From the NCBI RefSeq assembly GCF_024746815.1, contig NZ_CP080525.1:5574501-5638500 (forward strand): a stretch of DNA of 64,000 nucleotides. Reading direction: 5' to 3'. The notes under the pieces are model-generated. The model had not been told where the DNA came from. It did not search any database and saw only the letters and a program-made list of their open reading frames with translations. This document shows, in pieces, positions 17,378 to 29,594 of the stretch. This DNA comes from Mesorhizobium sp. AR07. GTDB lineage: Bacteria > Pseudomonadota > Alphaproteobacteria > Rhizobiales > Rhizobiaceae. The translations under genes were made by a program, and so were the position numbers. Each line of letters opens with the position of its first letter. Positions within the stretch are counted from its first letter, which is position 1.

Positions 17378-19078
17378 ATGAATGTGATTGAAAGCGAACA
17401 AAACGCGCCCGGCGTTTCCCATCGTTGGTCACGGTTGCCGGCCATCATGCTCGCATTCCTTTGCATGTGCATGACCAGCGCGTTCGCGGAGACTCGCGCC
17501 TTGAAGATTCAACATCTTCATACCGGCGAGAAGGCCGAGATCGTCTTCAAGCGAAATGGGCGCTACGATCCGGCGGGATTGAAGAAGATCAATTTCATGC
17601 TGCGTGACTGGCGTCGCAACGAGCCGACCAAGATGGATCCGCGCCTGCTCGACCTTGTCTGGCAGGCCTATAGAGCCAGCGGCTCGACGGCCTATATCAA
17701 CGTGGTCAGCGCCTATCGATCGCCTGCGACGAACGCAATGCTGCGCGGTCGTTCGAAGGGCGTGGCTCGGGAAAGCCAACACATGGTTGGCCGGGCGATG
17801 GACTTCTTCCTGCTGGATGTGCCGCTGAAGAAGCTGCGCGACATCGGCCTCAAGATGCAAGGCGGCGGCGTGGGCTACTATCCTACCTCCGGTTCGCCTT
17901 TCATACACATGGACGTTGGCAATGTGCGGCATTGGCCGGGCATAGCCCGCCAGGAACTCGCCAAGGTATTCCCAAACGGCAACACACTGCATGTGCCGAG
18001 CGACGGCAGACCGCTGCCCGGCTACGAGCAGGCGCTTGCCGCCTACAAGTCGCGCAAGGGCGCAGGTACGCCCAACATCGAACTGGCCAACATCGAACTG
18101 GCCAAGATCGAACTGGCCAAGATCGAACTGGCAAGTGTCGACGGCGACCAACGCAAGCCGCGTGGCCTGCTTGCGACGCTGTTGGGTGGGCGTGGCGGAG
18201 GCGAGTCGGACGATATCGGGGAAGCGGTGCCCGCGCCGCGCAAACCGGCGAAGTCGGTCGAGCCCCGGCAGGCCGGACAGGGCATCGCGGTCGTGCCGCC
18301 GCGGGAAGCTCGGCGTGCCGACATCCAGATGGCTTCCGGCGCCCCCGATGAAGACCCGCTCACCGGACAGAAGCGGGAGACGCCTGAAGCGATCGTCATG
18401 GCGATGGCGCCGGGCGCAGTGCCGCTGCCGGCCTTCGCACCGCGCGCCGAACTCACGGCGAGTGTTCCGAGCTCCGAAACCGTGCCGTTCGCAATTGCCG
18501 GCGCTTCCATGGCGCGGGCCGAACTGCTACCCGCGAAACCGGCGGTAAACGATGCCGACATTCGCTTGGCCAAGACGGATGCCGCTCCGCCAAGCGCCGC
18601 GCCGAACATGGTGGCGCTCAACATCCCATTGCCGACATGGCGGCCGGAAAACCAGACAAGCCCGGCGCGTCAGCCGCAAGCAGCCAAATCTGGCTATGCA
18701 ATCGGCACCTTGCTGGCCATGCATCACCCGGATGAGGGCCTCGATGGGCTGGCCGGCCGGCCGATCGCCCACCCCGCATCGAAACCCGAAGATCGCGTCA
18801 GGACCAGTCCGAAGGCCGACCGTGTCCAGCCGCGCACCGATCCCGGAGCGTCCGTGGTCATTGTGCCCGCGGCGTTGACCAGTCGACCGCTTGCCACAGG
18901 GCGCGGCATCACCGGCGGAACCGGGTCGACAACGGCGCCTGTCATTGCGGCCAATTTCATCCGCACGGCGCCAGAGCAGATCTATCTTGACGGATTTCGG
19001 CCGCGAAGAGAGCCGTCCGACCATCGCCGCTTCACCGGCTCCGCGGTGAAGTTCCTGCCCGTCGCCAGCTTCAAATAG
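17378..19078 (+). CDS. Exported DUF882/M15-like peptidase with long proline/alanine-rich tail
   Basis: The predicted product is 566 residues. A signal segment (LPAIMLAFLCMCMTSAFA) is near residues 20-37. The DUF882 domain, related to M15 DD-/LD-peptidases such as MepK, covers about residues 40-200, with zinc-site motifs SQHMVGRAMDFFLLD (H...D) and SPFIHMDVG. A role in trimming peptidoglycan crosslinks in the periplasm is inferred. The remaining about 350 residues are low-complexity, Ala/Pro-rich and probably disordered. They begin with the tandem IELAN/IELAK repeat. Homologues often end soon after the domain, so the tail is unusual. The start is uncertain because the frame is open further upstream. 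Confidence 0.75.
   Translation: MNVIESEQNAPGVSHRWSRLPAIMLAFLCMCMTSAFAETRALKIQHLHTGEKAEIVFKRNGRYDPAGLKKINFMLRDWRRNEPTKMDPRLLDLVWQAYRASGSTAYINVVSAYRSPATNAMLRGRSKGVARESQHMVGRAMDFFLLDVPLKKLRDIGLKMQGGGVGYYPTSGSPFIHMDVGNVRHWPGIARQELAKVFPNGNTLHVPSDGRPLPGYEQALAAYKSRKGAGTPNIELANIELAKIELAKIELASVDGDQRKPRGLLATLLGGRGGGESDDIGEAVPAPRKPAKSVEPRQAGQGIAVVPPREARRADIQMASGAPDEDPLTGQKRETPEAIVMAMAPGAVPLPAFAPRAELTASVPSSETVPFAIAGASMARAELLPAKPAVNDADIRLAKTDAAPPSAAPNMVALNIPLPTWRPENQTSPARQPQAAKSGYAIGTLLAMHHPDEGLDGLAGRPIAHPASKPEDRVRTSPKADRVQPRTDPGASVVIVPAALTSRPLATGRGITGGTGSTTAPVIAANFIRTAPEQIYLDGFRPRREPSDHRRFTGSAVKFLPVASFK
18074..18133 (+). repeat. Four tandem 15-bp units within the DUF882 gene
   Basis: AACATCGAACTGGCC is present twice, then AAGATCGAACTGGCC twice (the last differs at its final base). 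This encodes N/K-IELA four times. Whole-codon units of near-identical DNA indicate recent slippage expansion without disturbing the frame. Confidence 0.9.
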
Positions 19079-19197
19079 GCTGGTTGCGGGCGAGATTGAC
19101 GTGCGGGTAAGCTGCCGCCGAGATTCGCCGGATCGCTTCGATCCGATCTTCGCCGCTTCCTGGCAAGCGTGGATCAAGCATAGTTCGTCCGAACGGC

Positions 19198-19968
19198 CTA
19201 TGCCACCGACCAGCCGCCATCGACAAGAATGTTGGCCCCCGTAATCATCGACGCCGCCGGCGATGCCAAAAACACCACGGTTCCCGCGACGTCGATCGGG
19301 TCGCCGATGCGGCCGAGCGGAATGTGGCCGAGCACATGGGCGTGAAAGTCCGGCTCGGCGAGCGAAGGCCGCGTGCCGTCGGTCCAGATGAAGGTCGGCG
19401 CCACGCTGTTGACGGCGATCTTGTGCTGCGCCCATTCGGCGGCCAGGCAGCGCGTCAGATGGTTGATCGCCGCCTTGCTCATGCAGTAGATCGCCTCGCC
19501 CTTCAGCGTCACCGTGCCAGCCTGCGAGCTGATGTTGATGATGCGTCCGGATTTTTGGGCGATCATCAATCGTCCGACCGCCTGGGTGGTGAAGAACGTA
19601 CCCTTGAGATTGACGTTCACCGTCAGGTCGAAATCTTCCTCGGTCACGTTCTCGGCCAGGTTTTCCGGCCCGAGCCCGACATTGTTGACCAGCACGTCGA
19701 TGCGGCCGAAGGCGGCGTGCGCCTCGGCGATGGCCTTTCGCACCGTGGCGAGATCGGTCAGATCCATCCGCACGGCCAGCGCCCGGCGGCCCAAGCTCCC
19801 GATCTCGGCGACAAGCTCCGCTCCGTCGGCCTTGCCGCGCACGCCGACGATCATGTCGGCGCCGGAGCCGGCACACGCCAGCGCACAGGCGCGGCCGATG
19901 CCGCGCGAAGCGCCGGTGACCAGCACCACCTTGCCGGCCAGATCGAATTTCGGCGTGAATTCTGTCAT
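19198..19968 (-). CDS. Short-chain dehydrogenase/reductase
   Basis: A 256-residue classical SDR. The start MTEFTPKFDLAG follows AGGGGAGG. Cofactor motif TGASRGIG is near residues 18-25, NNVG near 93-96, and the catalytic serine, tyrosine and lysine are visible as ISSQAG and YCMSK. The C-terminal ILVDGGWSVA is typical of the 3-oxoacyl-ACP reductase or sugar/polyol dehydrogenase subgroup. No operon partner is near, so the substrate cannot be assigned. The gene is divergent from metH across a 364-base gap. Confidence 0.85.
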   Translation of the reverse strand: MTEFTPKFDLAGKVVLVTGASRGIGRACALACAGSGADMIVGVRGKADGAELVAEIGSLGRRALAVRMDLTDLATVRKAIAEAHAAFGRIDVLVNNVGLGPENLAENVTEEDFDLTVNVNLKGTFFTTQAVGRLMIAQKSGRIINISSQAGTVTLKGEAIYCMSKAAINHLTRCLAAEWAQHKIAVNSVAPTFIWTDGTRPSLAEPDFHAHVLGHIPLGRIGDPIDVAGTVVFLASPAASMITGANILVDGGWSVA

Positions 19969-20278
19969 CGCAACCTCCCCTGAAAGGGTCTCGGGCCGAA
20001 ACCATCGCGGCCTTTGCACTGAACACTATCGGGTCGCGGTGTGAAAGCCAGCCGGCATCTGGAGACATCTCGTGGCAAGAACACCGCCTACGCCCGGAGC
20101 CATGCCCCGGCCATCACGATGCTATCTCCCGAGGGAAGATTGCGCTGTGCGGGTTCCGGGATGGGCGATCCGGCTTGCGCGATTGACAGTCGAGAGTGCG
20201 CGCATGTGCGTGGCGGTTGCCGCGGCACTCGTGATATCAGTTAGCCGCGTGACACAGTCTATCATCTGTCGTATATTG

Positions 20279-20298
20279 ACATAAAGATATCCTTATGT
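20279..20298. promoter_or_regulatory. Near-perfect palindromic operator upstream of metH (SahR-type candidate)
   Basis: ACATAAAGATATCCTTATGT has ten-base half sites that differ at one position. It lies 34 bases before the metH start codon. In many Rhizobiales, methionine-cycle genes are controlled by the ArsR-family regulator SahR through AT-rich palindromes of this sort. Assignment to SahR is an inference from family knowledge, because its gene is not in the window. Confidence 0.55.
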
Positions 20299-20316
20299 GA
20301 CAGGAATAAGCCTGTC
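20299..20316 (+). promoter_or_regulatory. metH leader stem-loop
   Basis: GACAGG and CCTGTC form a six-base stem with loop AATAAG directly after the palindromic operator and before the AAGGG ribosome binding site. The stem can extend by a G-T and a G-C pair. It may stabilise the 5' end of the transcript. No T run follows, so it is not a terminator. Confidence 0.45.
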
Positions 20317-20332
20317 GCGAAAGGGATAAAAA

Positions 20333-24142
<3,810 letters not shown>

Positions 24143-24203
24143 CGGCGGCGAGCTCTGTGGCAAGCAGCATTTGCGCTGGTTGCTGGCTTGTGATCCATGG
24201 CGT

Positions 24204-24234
24204 GACGGTTACACCTTCGGGGTAGCCGTCTTTT
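24204..24234 (+). terminator. Rho-independent terminator after metH
   Basis: GACGGTTAC and GTAGCCGTC form a nine-base stem (one T-G wobble) with a TTCG-containing loop, followed by TTTT. It lies about 60 bases after the metH stop codon and immediately ahead of the oxidase gene, separating the two units. Confidence 0.7.
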
Positions 24235-24249
24235 GCAGTTGGAGCGCCA

Positions 24250-25644
24250 ATGACCGTACTCACACGCCGCGGACTTTTGAAAACGGCTGCGATTGCCGGC
24301 GCAAGCGGGGTAGGGCTCGCAGCCATGGGCAGGTTTGGCGGCTGGGCCGCCGCCTGGCCTGAGCCGATGGTGCTGCAGACGGCCAAAATCCAGACGAAAC
24401 TGATGGATGTCGGCCCGACCAGGGATGTGCTGACCTATGGCGGCGCCGGAATGCCGCCGGTGCTCAGGATGAAAAAGGGCGAGCCCTTCGCCGCGCGTCT
24501 CGTCAACGCCATCGACGATCCCACGACGATCCACTGGCACGGCATTCGCGTGCCCAACAAGATGGACGGCGTGCCGTTTCTGGTCCAGCCCTACGTCTAT
24601 ACCGGCGATCATTTCGACTACGCCTTCACGCCGCCCGACGCCGGCACCTTCTGGTACCACCCGCATTGCAACACCCTGGAGCAGATGGGCCACGGCCTGA
24701 CCGGCGTGATCGTGGTCGAAAACCCCGGCGATCCGAAATTCGATGCCGAAATGGTCATCAATCTGCGCGACTGGCGCCTCGGCGACGACGCCCAGTTCAT
24801 CGACCAGTTCCGGCCGCGCGATGCCGCGAGAACCGGCACCTACGGCACCGTGCGCACCGCCAACTGGCTCGATCAGCCGCAATATGACGCGCCGGCCGGA
24901 GGGCTGGTGCGGCTCAGGGTCGCCGTCACCGACGTCACGAGGATCTATGCCTTTCGCGTCGACGGCGCCGAAGCCATGGTCATCGCACTCGACGGCAATC
25001 CGGTGCCGCAGCGTTTTTCCCCCGATGCTCTGCTGGTTGGACCCGGCCAGCGCATGGAGCTGGCCATCCGCATGCCCGACGACGAGGGCGCGGTCGTCGG
25101 CCTGCGAGACGTCAGGGGTACCAAGCCCAAGACGGTCGCGACCCTGCGCGCGATTGGAAGCTCGCTCAAGCGCGACATGCGTGATGTTGCACCCCTCGAG
25201 GCCAATCCGGTGGCGGAGGTGGATCTCTCCACCGCCGGGCATATTTCCCTGGCGCTCAGCGCCACGGCGGAAAATGTTCCGAGCGATGGCATCTGCGGTT
25301 CGCTGGGCTACAGTTTCTGGGCAATCAACAAGGTGCCGTGGCCCGGCGATACAAAGGATCCGACCGCGCCGCTGGCCGAACTGAAACTCGGCCGGAGCTA
25401 TGTCATCGACATGGAAAACCTGACGCCGCAATCGCATCCGATGCATCTGCACGGCATGAGTTTCAAGGTGTTGTCGTCCTCGACACGCCCGGTTCAGCCG
25501 CTGATTTCTGATACCTATCTCATCCAGCCCAACGAGAAGGTGAGCCTGGGCTTCGTCGCCGACAATCCCGGCGACTGGCTGCTGCACTGCCACATCATCG
25601 AGCACCAGAAATCTGGAATGACGAGCTATGTCAGGGTAGTGTGA
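24250..25644 (+). CDS. Tat-exported multicopper oxidase
   Basis: A 464-residue protein with a twin-arginine signal (TRRGLLKTAAIAG, RR at residues 6-7). All four copper-binding segments of multicopper oxidases are present: IHWHGI, FWYHPHCN, PMHLHGM and the C-terminal HCHIIEHQKSGM, in which cysteine and methionine mark the type 1 site. The three-cupredoxin, laccase-like oxidase would work in the periplasm, oxidising Cu(I), metal ions or phenolics while reducing oxygen. It is shorter than CueO and lacks an obvious methionine-rich insert. It follows metH after a terminator. The natural substrate is not evident. Confidence 0.88.
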   Translation: MTVLTRRGLLKTAAIAGASGVGLAAMGRFGGWAAAWPEPMVLQTAKIQTKLMDVGPTRDVLTYGGAGMPPVLRMKKGEPFAARLVNAIDDPTTIHWHGIRVPNKMDGVPFLVQPYVYTGDHFDYAFTPPDAGTFWYHPHCNTLEQMGHGLTGVIVVENPGDPKFDAEMVINLRDWRLGDDAQFIDQFRPRDAARTGTYGTVRTANWLDQPQYDAPAGGLVRLRVAVTDVTRIYAFRVDGAEAMVIALDGNPVPQRFSPDALLVGPGQRMELAIRMPDDEGAVVGLRDVRGTKPKTVATLRAIGSSLKRDMRDVAPLEANPVAEVDLSTAGHISLALSATAENVPSDGICGSLGYSFWAINKVPWPGDTKDPTAPLAELKLGRSYVIDMENLTPQSHPMHLHGMSFKVLSSSTRPVQPLISDTYLIQPNEKVSLGFVADNPGDWLLHCHIIEHQKSGMTSYVRVV

Positions 25645-25762
25645 AGCCACGCTGGCCGATGTGCGATCAGGCACGCGTTGACGGGCGAGAAATGCCGCGC
25701 TTGCGGTTTCGTTGGCAAAAGGGGGCGGTTCCCTGCTATTGCCGCCTCCAAATCAGGAAATC

Positions 25763-27091
25763 ATGGGACAACCCTGCATGACCAATGTCGCCCTGACCGG
25801 GCTTGCCCGCGATCTTGCCAGCCGTGCCGCCGAGGGCCGCCCGGTGCGCATCGGCGTCATCGGCTCGGGCGAGATGGGCACCGATCTGGTCACGCAAGGC
25901 ATGCTGATGCCGGGCATTTCGGTTTGCGCCGTCTCGACCCGCCGCCCGCACACCGCGCGCGAGGCCATACGCATCGCCTATGGCGACGAAGCCATGGCGG
26001 TCGAAGCCGATACCGCGTCGAAAGTCACCGGCGCCATCGAGAGCGGCAGGATCGCCATCACCTCCAACGAGATGCTGGTCACCAATCCGCTGATCGACGT
26101 CGTCATCGACGCCACCGGCAAGCCGGGTGTCGCCGCCGATTTCGACCTGATGGCGATGGAGCACGGCAAGCATCTGGTGATGATGAACGTCGAGGCCGAC
26201 GTCACCATCGGCTGCTACCTGAAGCAACAGGCCGACCGGCTCGGCGTCGTCTATTCGGTCGGCGCCGGCGACGAGCCGTCGAGCTGCATGGAGCTGATCG
26301 AGTTTGCTTCGGCGCTTGGGCTAACCATCGTCTCGGCCGGCAAGGGCAAGAACAACCCGCTCAACCACGATGCCGTGCCCGACGACTATCGCGCGGAAGC
26401 GATCCGCCGCAACATGAACCCGCGCATGCTGGTCGAGTTCGTCGACGGCTCGAAAACCATGGTCGAGATGTGCGCCATCGCCAACGCCACCGGGCTGGTG
26501 CCGGATGTGCCGGGCATGCACGGCCCCAAGGCCGACCGTGACGACCTCGCCAAGGTGCTCATTCCGCGCGAGGATGGCGGGCTGCTGTTGAAGAAGGGCG
26601 TCGTCGACTACACGATCGGCAAGGGCGTGGCGCCCGGTGTCTTCGTCATCGTCGAGGCGACGCATCCGCGCATCATCGAGCGCATGGACGATCTGCATAT
26701 CGGCCACGGTCCCTATTACAGCCTGTTTAGGCCCTATCATCTGACCTCGCTGGAAGTGCCGCTCACCGCCGCCCGCATCGTGCTTTTCGGCAAGCCCGAT
26801 ATGGTGCCGCTGCCGCGCCCGGTGGCCGAGGTGTGCGCCGTCGCCAAGCGCAACTTGGCCGTCGGCGAGACCTTCGATGCGATCGGCGAGACCTGCTACC
26901 GCTCCTGGACGATGACCGTCGGAGAAGCCCGTGCCCAGCGCGCTGTGCCGGTCGGCCTGCTCGAGGGCGGCAAGGTGCTGAAACCGGTCCGGAAAGGCGA
27001 ACTGCTGACTGCCGACAATGCCGCGCCCGACCAGACGACGAGGCTGTTCGCCTTGCGGCGGCTGCAGGACGAGATGCTTTACGGAGCCTGA
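25763..27091 (+). CDS. SAF-domain NAD(P)-dependent oxidoreductase (homoserine dehydrogenase-like, COG4091 type)
   Basis: The ATG at 25763 has AGGA a few bases upstream and gives 442 residues. An ATG at 25778 is an alternative. A Rossmann domain opens with IGVIGSGEMGTDLV and is followed by a homoserine-dehydrogenase-like catalytic region with DATGKPG and SVGAGDEPSSCMELIEFA. The C-terminal SAF domain starts near GLLEGGKVLKPVRKGELLT. Members of this family are found in sugar-acid and branched-sugar catabolism, but no catabolic neighbours are present here. The reaction is therefore not assigned. Confidence 0.75.
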   Translation: MGQPCMTNVALTGLARDLASRAAEGRPVRIGVIGSGEMGTDLVTQGMLMPGISVCAVSTRRPHTAREAIRIAYGDEAMAVEADTASKVTGAIESGRIAITSNEMLVTNPLIDVVIDATGKPGVAADFDLMAMEHGKHLVMMNVEADVTIGCYLKQQADRLGVVYSVGAGDEPSSCMELIEFASALGLTIVSAGKGKNNPLNHDAVPDDYRAEAIRRNMNPRMLVEFVDGSKTMVEMCAIANATGLVPDVPGMHGPKADRDDLAKVLIPREDGGLLLKKGVVDYTIGKGVAPGVFVIVEATHPRIIERMDDLHIGHGPYYSLFRPYHLTSLEVPLTAARIVLFGKPDMVPLPRPVAEVCAVAKRNLAVGETFDAIGETCYRSWTMTVGEARAQRAVPVGLLEGGKVLKPVRKGELLTADNAAPDQTTRLFALRRLQDEMLYGA

Positions 27092-27111
27092 ACGGCTAGT
27101 TATCGACGTTG

Positions 27112-27290
27112 GCGCCGCCCCTCATCCGCCTGCCGGCACCTTCTCCCCGTATAGTGACGGGGAGAAGGGATTGGCCGCAACGTAATGCCGCCCCTGCAAC
27201 GTTGGCGATTGGCGAAGTCATCGACGAGAGCGCCCTTCTCCCCGTCACTATACGGGGAGAAGTGCCCGGCAGGGCGATGAGGGGCGGCGC
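27112..27290. repeat. MITE-like repeat element, copy 2, inverted relative to copy 1
   Basis: The same termini (GCCCCTCATC ... GATGAGGGGC) and inner palindromes as the element at 13810-13979. The reverse complement of its core includes TTCGCCAATCGCC and AACGTTGCAG, matching the core of copy 1. It therefore lies in the opposite orientation. The arms extend symmetrically outward by GCGCC. It occupies the gap between two convergent genes, where it could also serve as a bidirectional terminator. Confidence 0.8.
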
Positions 27291-27352
27291 GACATCCAAA
27301 GCCTTCTTGCGGCGAGTCGGTCCCGCAAAAAGGCTGAACCGGCCAGACGGCC

Positions 27353-28168
27353 TTACTTCCCCAATTCGATCGACCGCAGCCGCGCCGCTTCCACTGCCTG
27401 TGTGAGCAGATTGGTCAGCCTGTCCTCGCCCATCAGCACGCCAAGCGCGGCTGCCGTGGTGCCGTTGGGGCTGGTCACCTGCTGGCGCAGCACGCCCGGC
27501 TCCTCGCCGCTTTCGGCGGCAAGCGAGGCAGCGCCGTAGACGGTCTGCATCGCGAGCAGCTTGGCGGTTTCGGTCGGCAACCCAGCCTTTTGGGCGGCGA
27601 CGGTCAGAGCCTCGATGAAGTGAAAAATATAGGCCGGCCCCGACCCGGATACGGCGGTCACCGCATCCATCAGGCCCTCGTCGTCGATGGTGGCCACTTC
27701 GCCGCTCGCCGACAAAAGGTCGGCGACGAAACGCTTGGTATCGTCGGAAACCAGCCTGTTGGAAAACACCACCATCATGCCCTTGCCGATGGCAGCCGGC
27801 GTGTTGGGCATGCAGCGCACGACAGGTGCGCGGTTGCCTAGGATCTCCTCGAAGGTGGCGGCCGGCGTCCCGGCGGCGATGCTGACGAAAGTGGTGCGAC
27901 CGTCGCCGAAGCGCTTGTAGGCGGCGGTGACGTCGCGGATCACTTGCGGCTTCACCGCGATGACGACGAGATCAGGCACGGCATCGGCCGGAATGTCGCC
28001 GGCGTCCGCTGCCGTGCCGCAGCCCAGCGCTGCCGCGCGCTGGCGCAAATCGGCATTGGGCTCGACCACGAAAACCGCTGATGGCGCAAGCTTGCCGGAT
28101 TTCAGCCAGCCCGAGAGCATGGCGTAACCCATATTGCCGCAGCCGGCGAGAACGAGCCTGATCGTCAT
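27353..28168 (-). CDS. proC: Pyrroline-5-carboxylate reductase
   Basis: A 271-residue enzyme for the last step of proline synthesis, NAD(P)H-dependent reduction of pyrroline-5-carboxylate. Seen are the N-terminal GCGNMGYAMLSGW (residues 9-21), AVKPQVI, RCMPNTPAAIGKG near 117-129, AVSGSGPAYIFHFIEA and the late GGxT-type segment QVTSPNGTTAAAL. Length is usual. It stands alone and converges with the SAF oxidoreductase gene across the repeat element. Confidence 0.95.
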   Translation of the reverse strand: MTIRLVLAGCGNMGYAMLSGWLKSGKLAPSAVFVVEPNADLRQRAAALGCGTAADAGDIPADAVPDLVVIAVKPQVIRDVTAAYKRFGDGRTTFVSIAAGTPAATFEEILGNRAPVVRCMPNTPAAIGKGMMVVFSNRLVSDDTKRFVADLLSASGEVATIDDEGLMDAVTAVSGSGPAYIFHFIEALTVAAQKAGLPTETAKLLAMQTVYGAASLAAESGEEPGVLRQQVTSPNGTTAAALGVLMGEDRLTNLLTQAVEAARLRSIELGK

Positions 28169-28250
28169 GGAAACCCTCCGAAGGAAAGGCCTTCACATAG
28201 ACGCTCGTGGTTCAGTGGGGAAGCCCCGTCAGGACGGACGGGAAGATCGC

Positions 28251-29594
28251 TCATTGCGATCGGGATCGCACACCACGATCGGGCTCGCGCAACGCCATCG
28301 GCCGCAGCGAGACTTGTCTCAGGCCGAGCACACCGAGCACGAAGAACAGCCAGACCGGGTCGCCGCGATGGAAGAAGAAGCTTTCGAGGAAAGCGTTCAG
28401 CGCGGTGAACAGCACCACCATCATGAAGAAGTCGCCGAGATAGATGTTTTCCTTGCGCAGCGGAATGCGCATGTAGTCGCGCAACGGCGCGATGAGAAAG
28501 GTGTAGACCGCCACGCAAAGTGCCGGAATGCCCATCAGCACGGCGATGTCGAGATAGCCGTCATGGCCGTGCACGATGGTTCTGATGTCCCACGGCCGGT
28601 CGAAGGGCTGGTCCTGGTTGAGCAGCAGCGGCGTGCCCCAGAAGCTTTCATAGCCGTAACCGGTCCATGGCTTCTTCGCCAGCATGGAGCCGGCAAACTC
28701 CCACAGCGTCGTCCGCCCGGTATAGGTCATGTCGGGGAAATAGATCGCCGCCAGATGTTTCACCGGCGGCAGGAAGACGATGCCCAGCGTGCCGACCGCC
28801 GTGCCGATGATCGCCAGCGCAAACAGGACCGGTGTGCCGAGCCGCATGCCCATCAGGCTCGGGAACATCACGATCAGGATCGAGAACGGCACCAGCCCGG
28901 CCGTCGTCTTGGAGCCGGTGTGCAGCATGAAGACCATCGCCGCGCAGAAGATTCCGGCACCCCAGAACCGCTGCCCGCGCCGGTAGAGATACAGGCCCGC
29001 GAAACTGAAACAGGCCATGATCGGCCCGGCGATGTTCTTGTGCGTGAACACGCCGCGCCACAGGCCGGCATGTTCGGGCTCCTGCGAGTCCGCGGTGTGC
29101 AGCGCCTCGTGCGGAAAGACGATGAGGCCAAGATAGGACAGGCCCATGACCACGACGGCGGTGAAGATGATGACCTTCGAGAAGGCTTCGGCGTCGCGCG
29201 GCAAGACCAGGATCGTCGCCATCGTCAAAATGCCGATCAGCGTGAACGAGGCGGCGCGCATTGCCGAGGGCGGGTCGGTTGCCAGCACCACCGACAGGAG
29301 AAAGAAGCCCAGCATCAGCACCCAGGACGGGCTGAGCAGCGAGCGCACGATACGCGGGTCGGCGAAGGCCATCAGCGAGAAGATCGACACGGCACCGAGC
29401 GAGCCGAAACCAAGCTGGTTGACGATGTCGCCGCCGTTGCCGGTCAGTTCGGCGCCGCCCGGCTGGAACGGCCGGAAGGACACCATGATGACGGTGAACA
29501 GCAGTGCCGCGATCGCGGTCGCCACGCCGTCGCGCGTGAAAGCAGCGCTGAGCGGCGCGCGCTCAGTTTTTCTCAGGCTGGCGGTATTGCTCAT
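28251..29594 (-). CDS. O-antigen ligase / Wzy-type polysaccharide polymerase family membrane protein
   Basis: A 447-residue polytopic inner-membrane protein with about ten to twelve hydrophobic segments. The Wzy_C/WaaL signature is visible in TGRTTLWEFAGSMLAKKPW and the histidine-containing loop HGHDGYLDIAVLMG. Such proteins either ligate O-antigen to lipid A-core or polymerise repeat units. The family alone does not decide which. The start overlaps the end of the preceding glycosyltransferase gene by 32 bases, indicating co-expression. The presence of a flippase and a Wzz-type protein in the cluster makes a polymerase role plausible. Confidence 0.8.
   Translation of the reverse strand: MSNTASLRKTERAPLSAAFTRDGVATAIAALLFTVIMVSFRPFQPGGAELTGNGGDIVNQLGFGSLGAVSIFSLMAFADPRIVRSLLSPSWVLMLGFFLLSVVLATDPPSAMRAASFTLIGILTMATILVLPRDAEAFSKVIIFTAVVVMGLSYLGLIVFPHEALHTADSQEPEHAGLWRGVFTHKNIAGPIMACFSFAGLYLYRRGQRFWGAGIFCAAMVFMLHTGSKTTAGLVPFSILIVMFPSLMGMRLGTPVLFALAIIGTAVGTLGIVFLPPVKHLAAIYFPDMTYTGRTTLWEFAGSMLAKKPWTGYGYESFWGTPLLLNQDQPFDRPWDIRTIVHGHDGYLDIAVLMGIPALCVAVYTFLIAPLRDYMRIPLRKENIYLGDFFMMVVLFTALNAFLESFFFHRGDPVWLFFVLGVLGLRQVSLRPMALREPDRGVRSRSQ

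Larger units (their letters stand above)
19969..20332. other. Divergent intergenic region between the SDR gene and metH
   Basis: The 364 bases hold the promoter regions of both genes. The only clear structures are the palindrome at 20279-20298 and the following stem-loop at 20299-20316. Short open frames in the rest have no family features. Confidence 0.6.
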
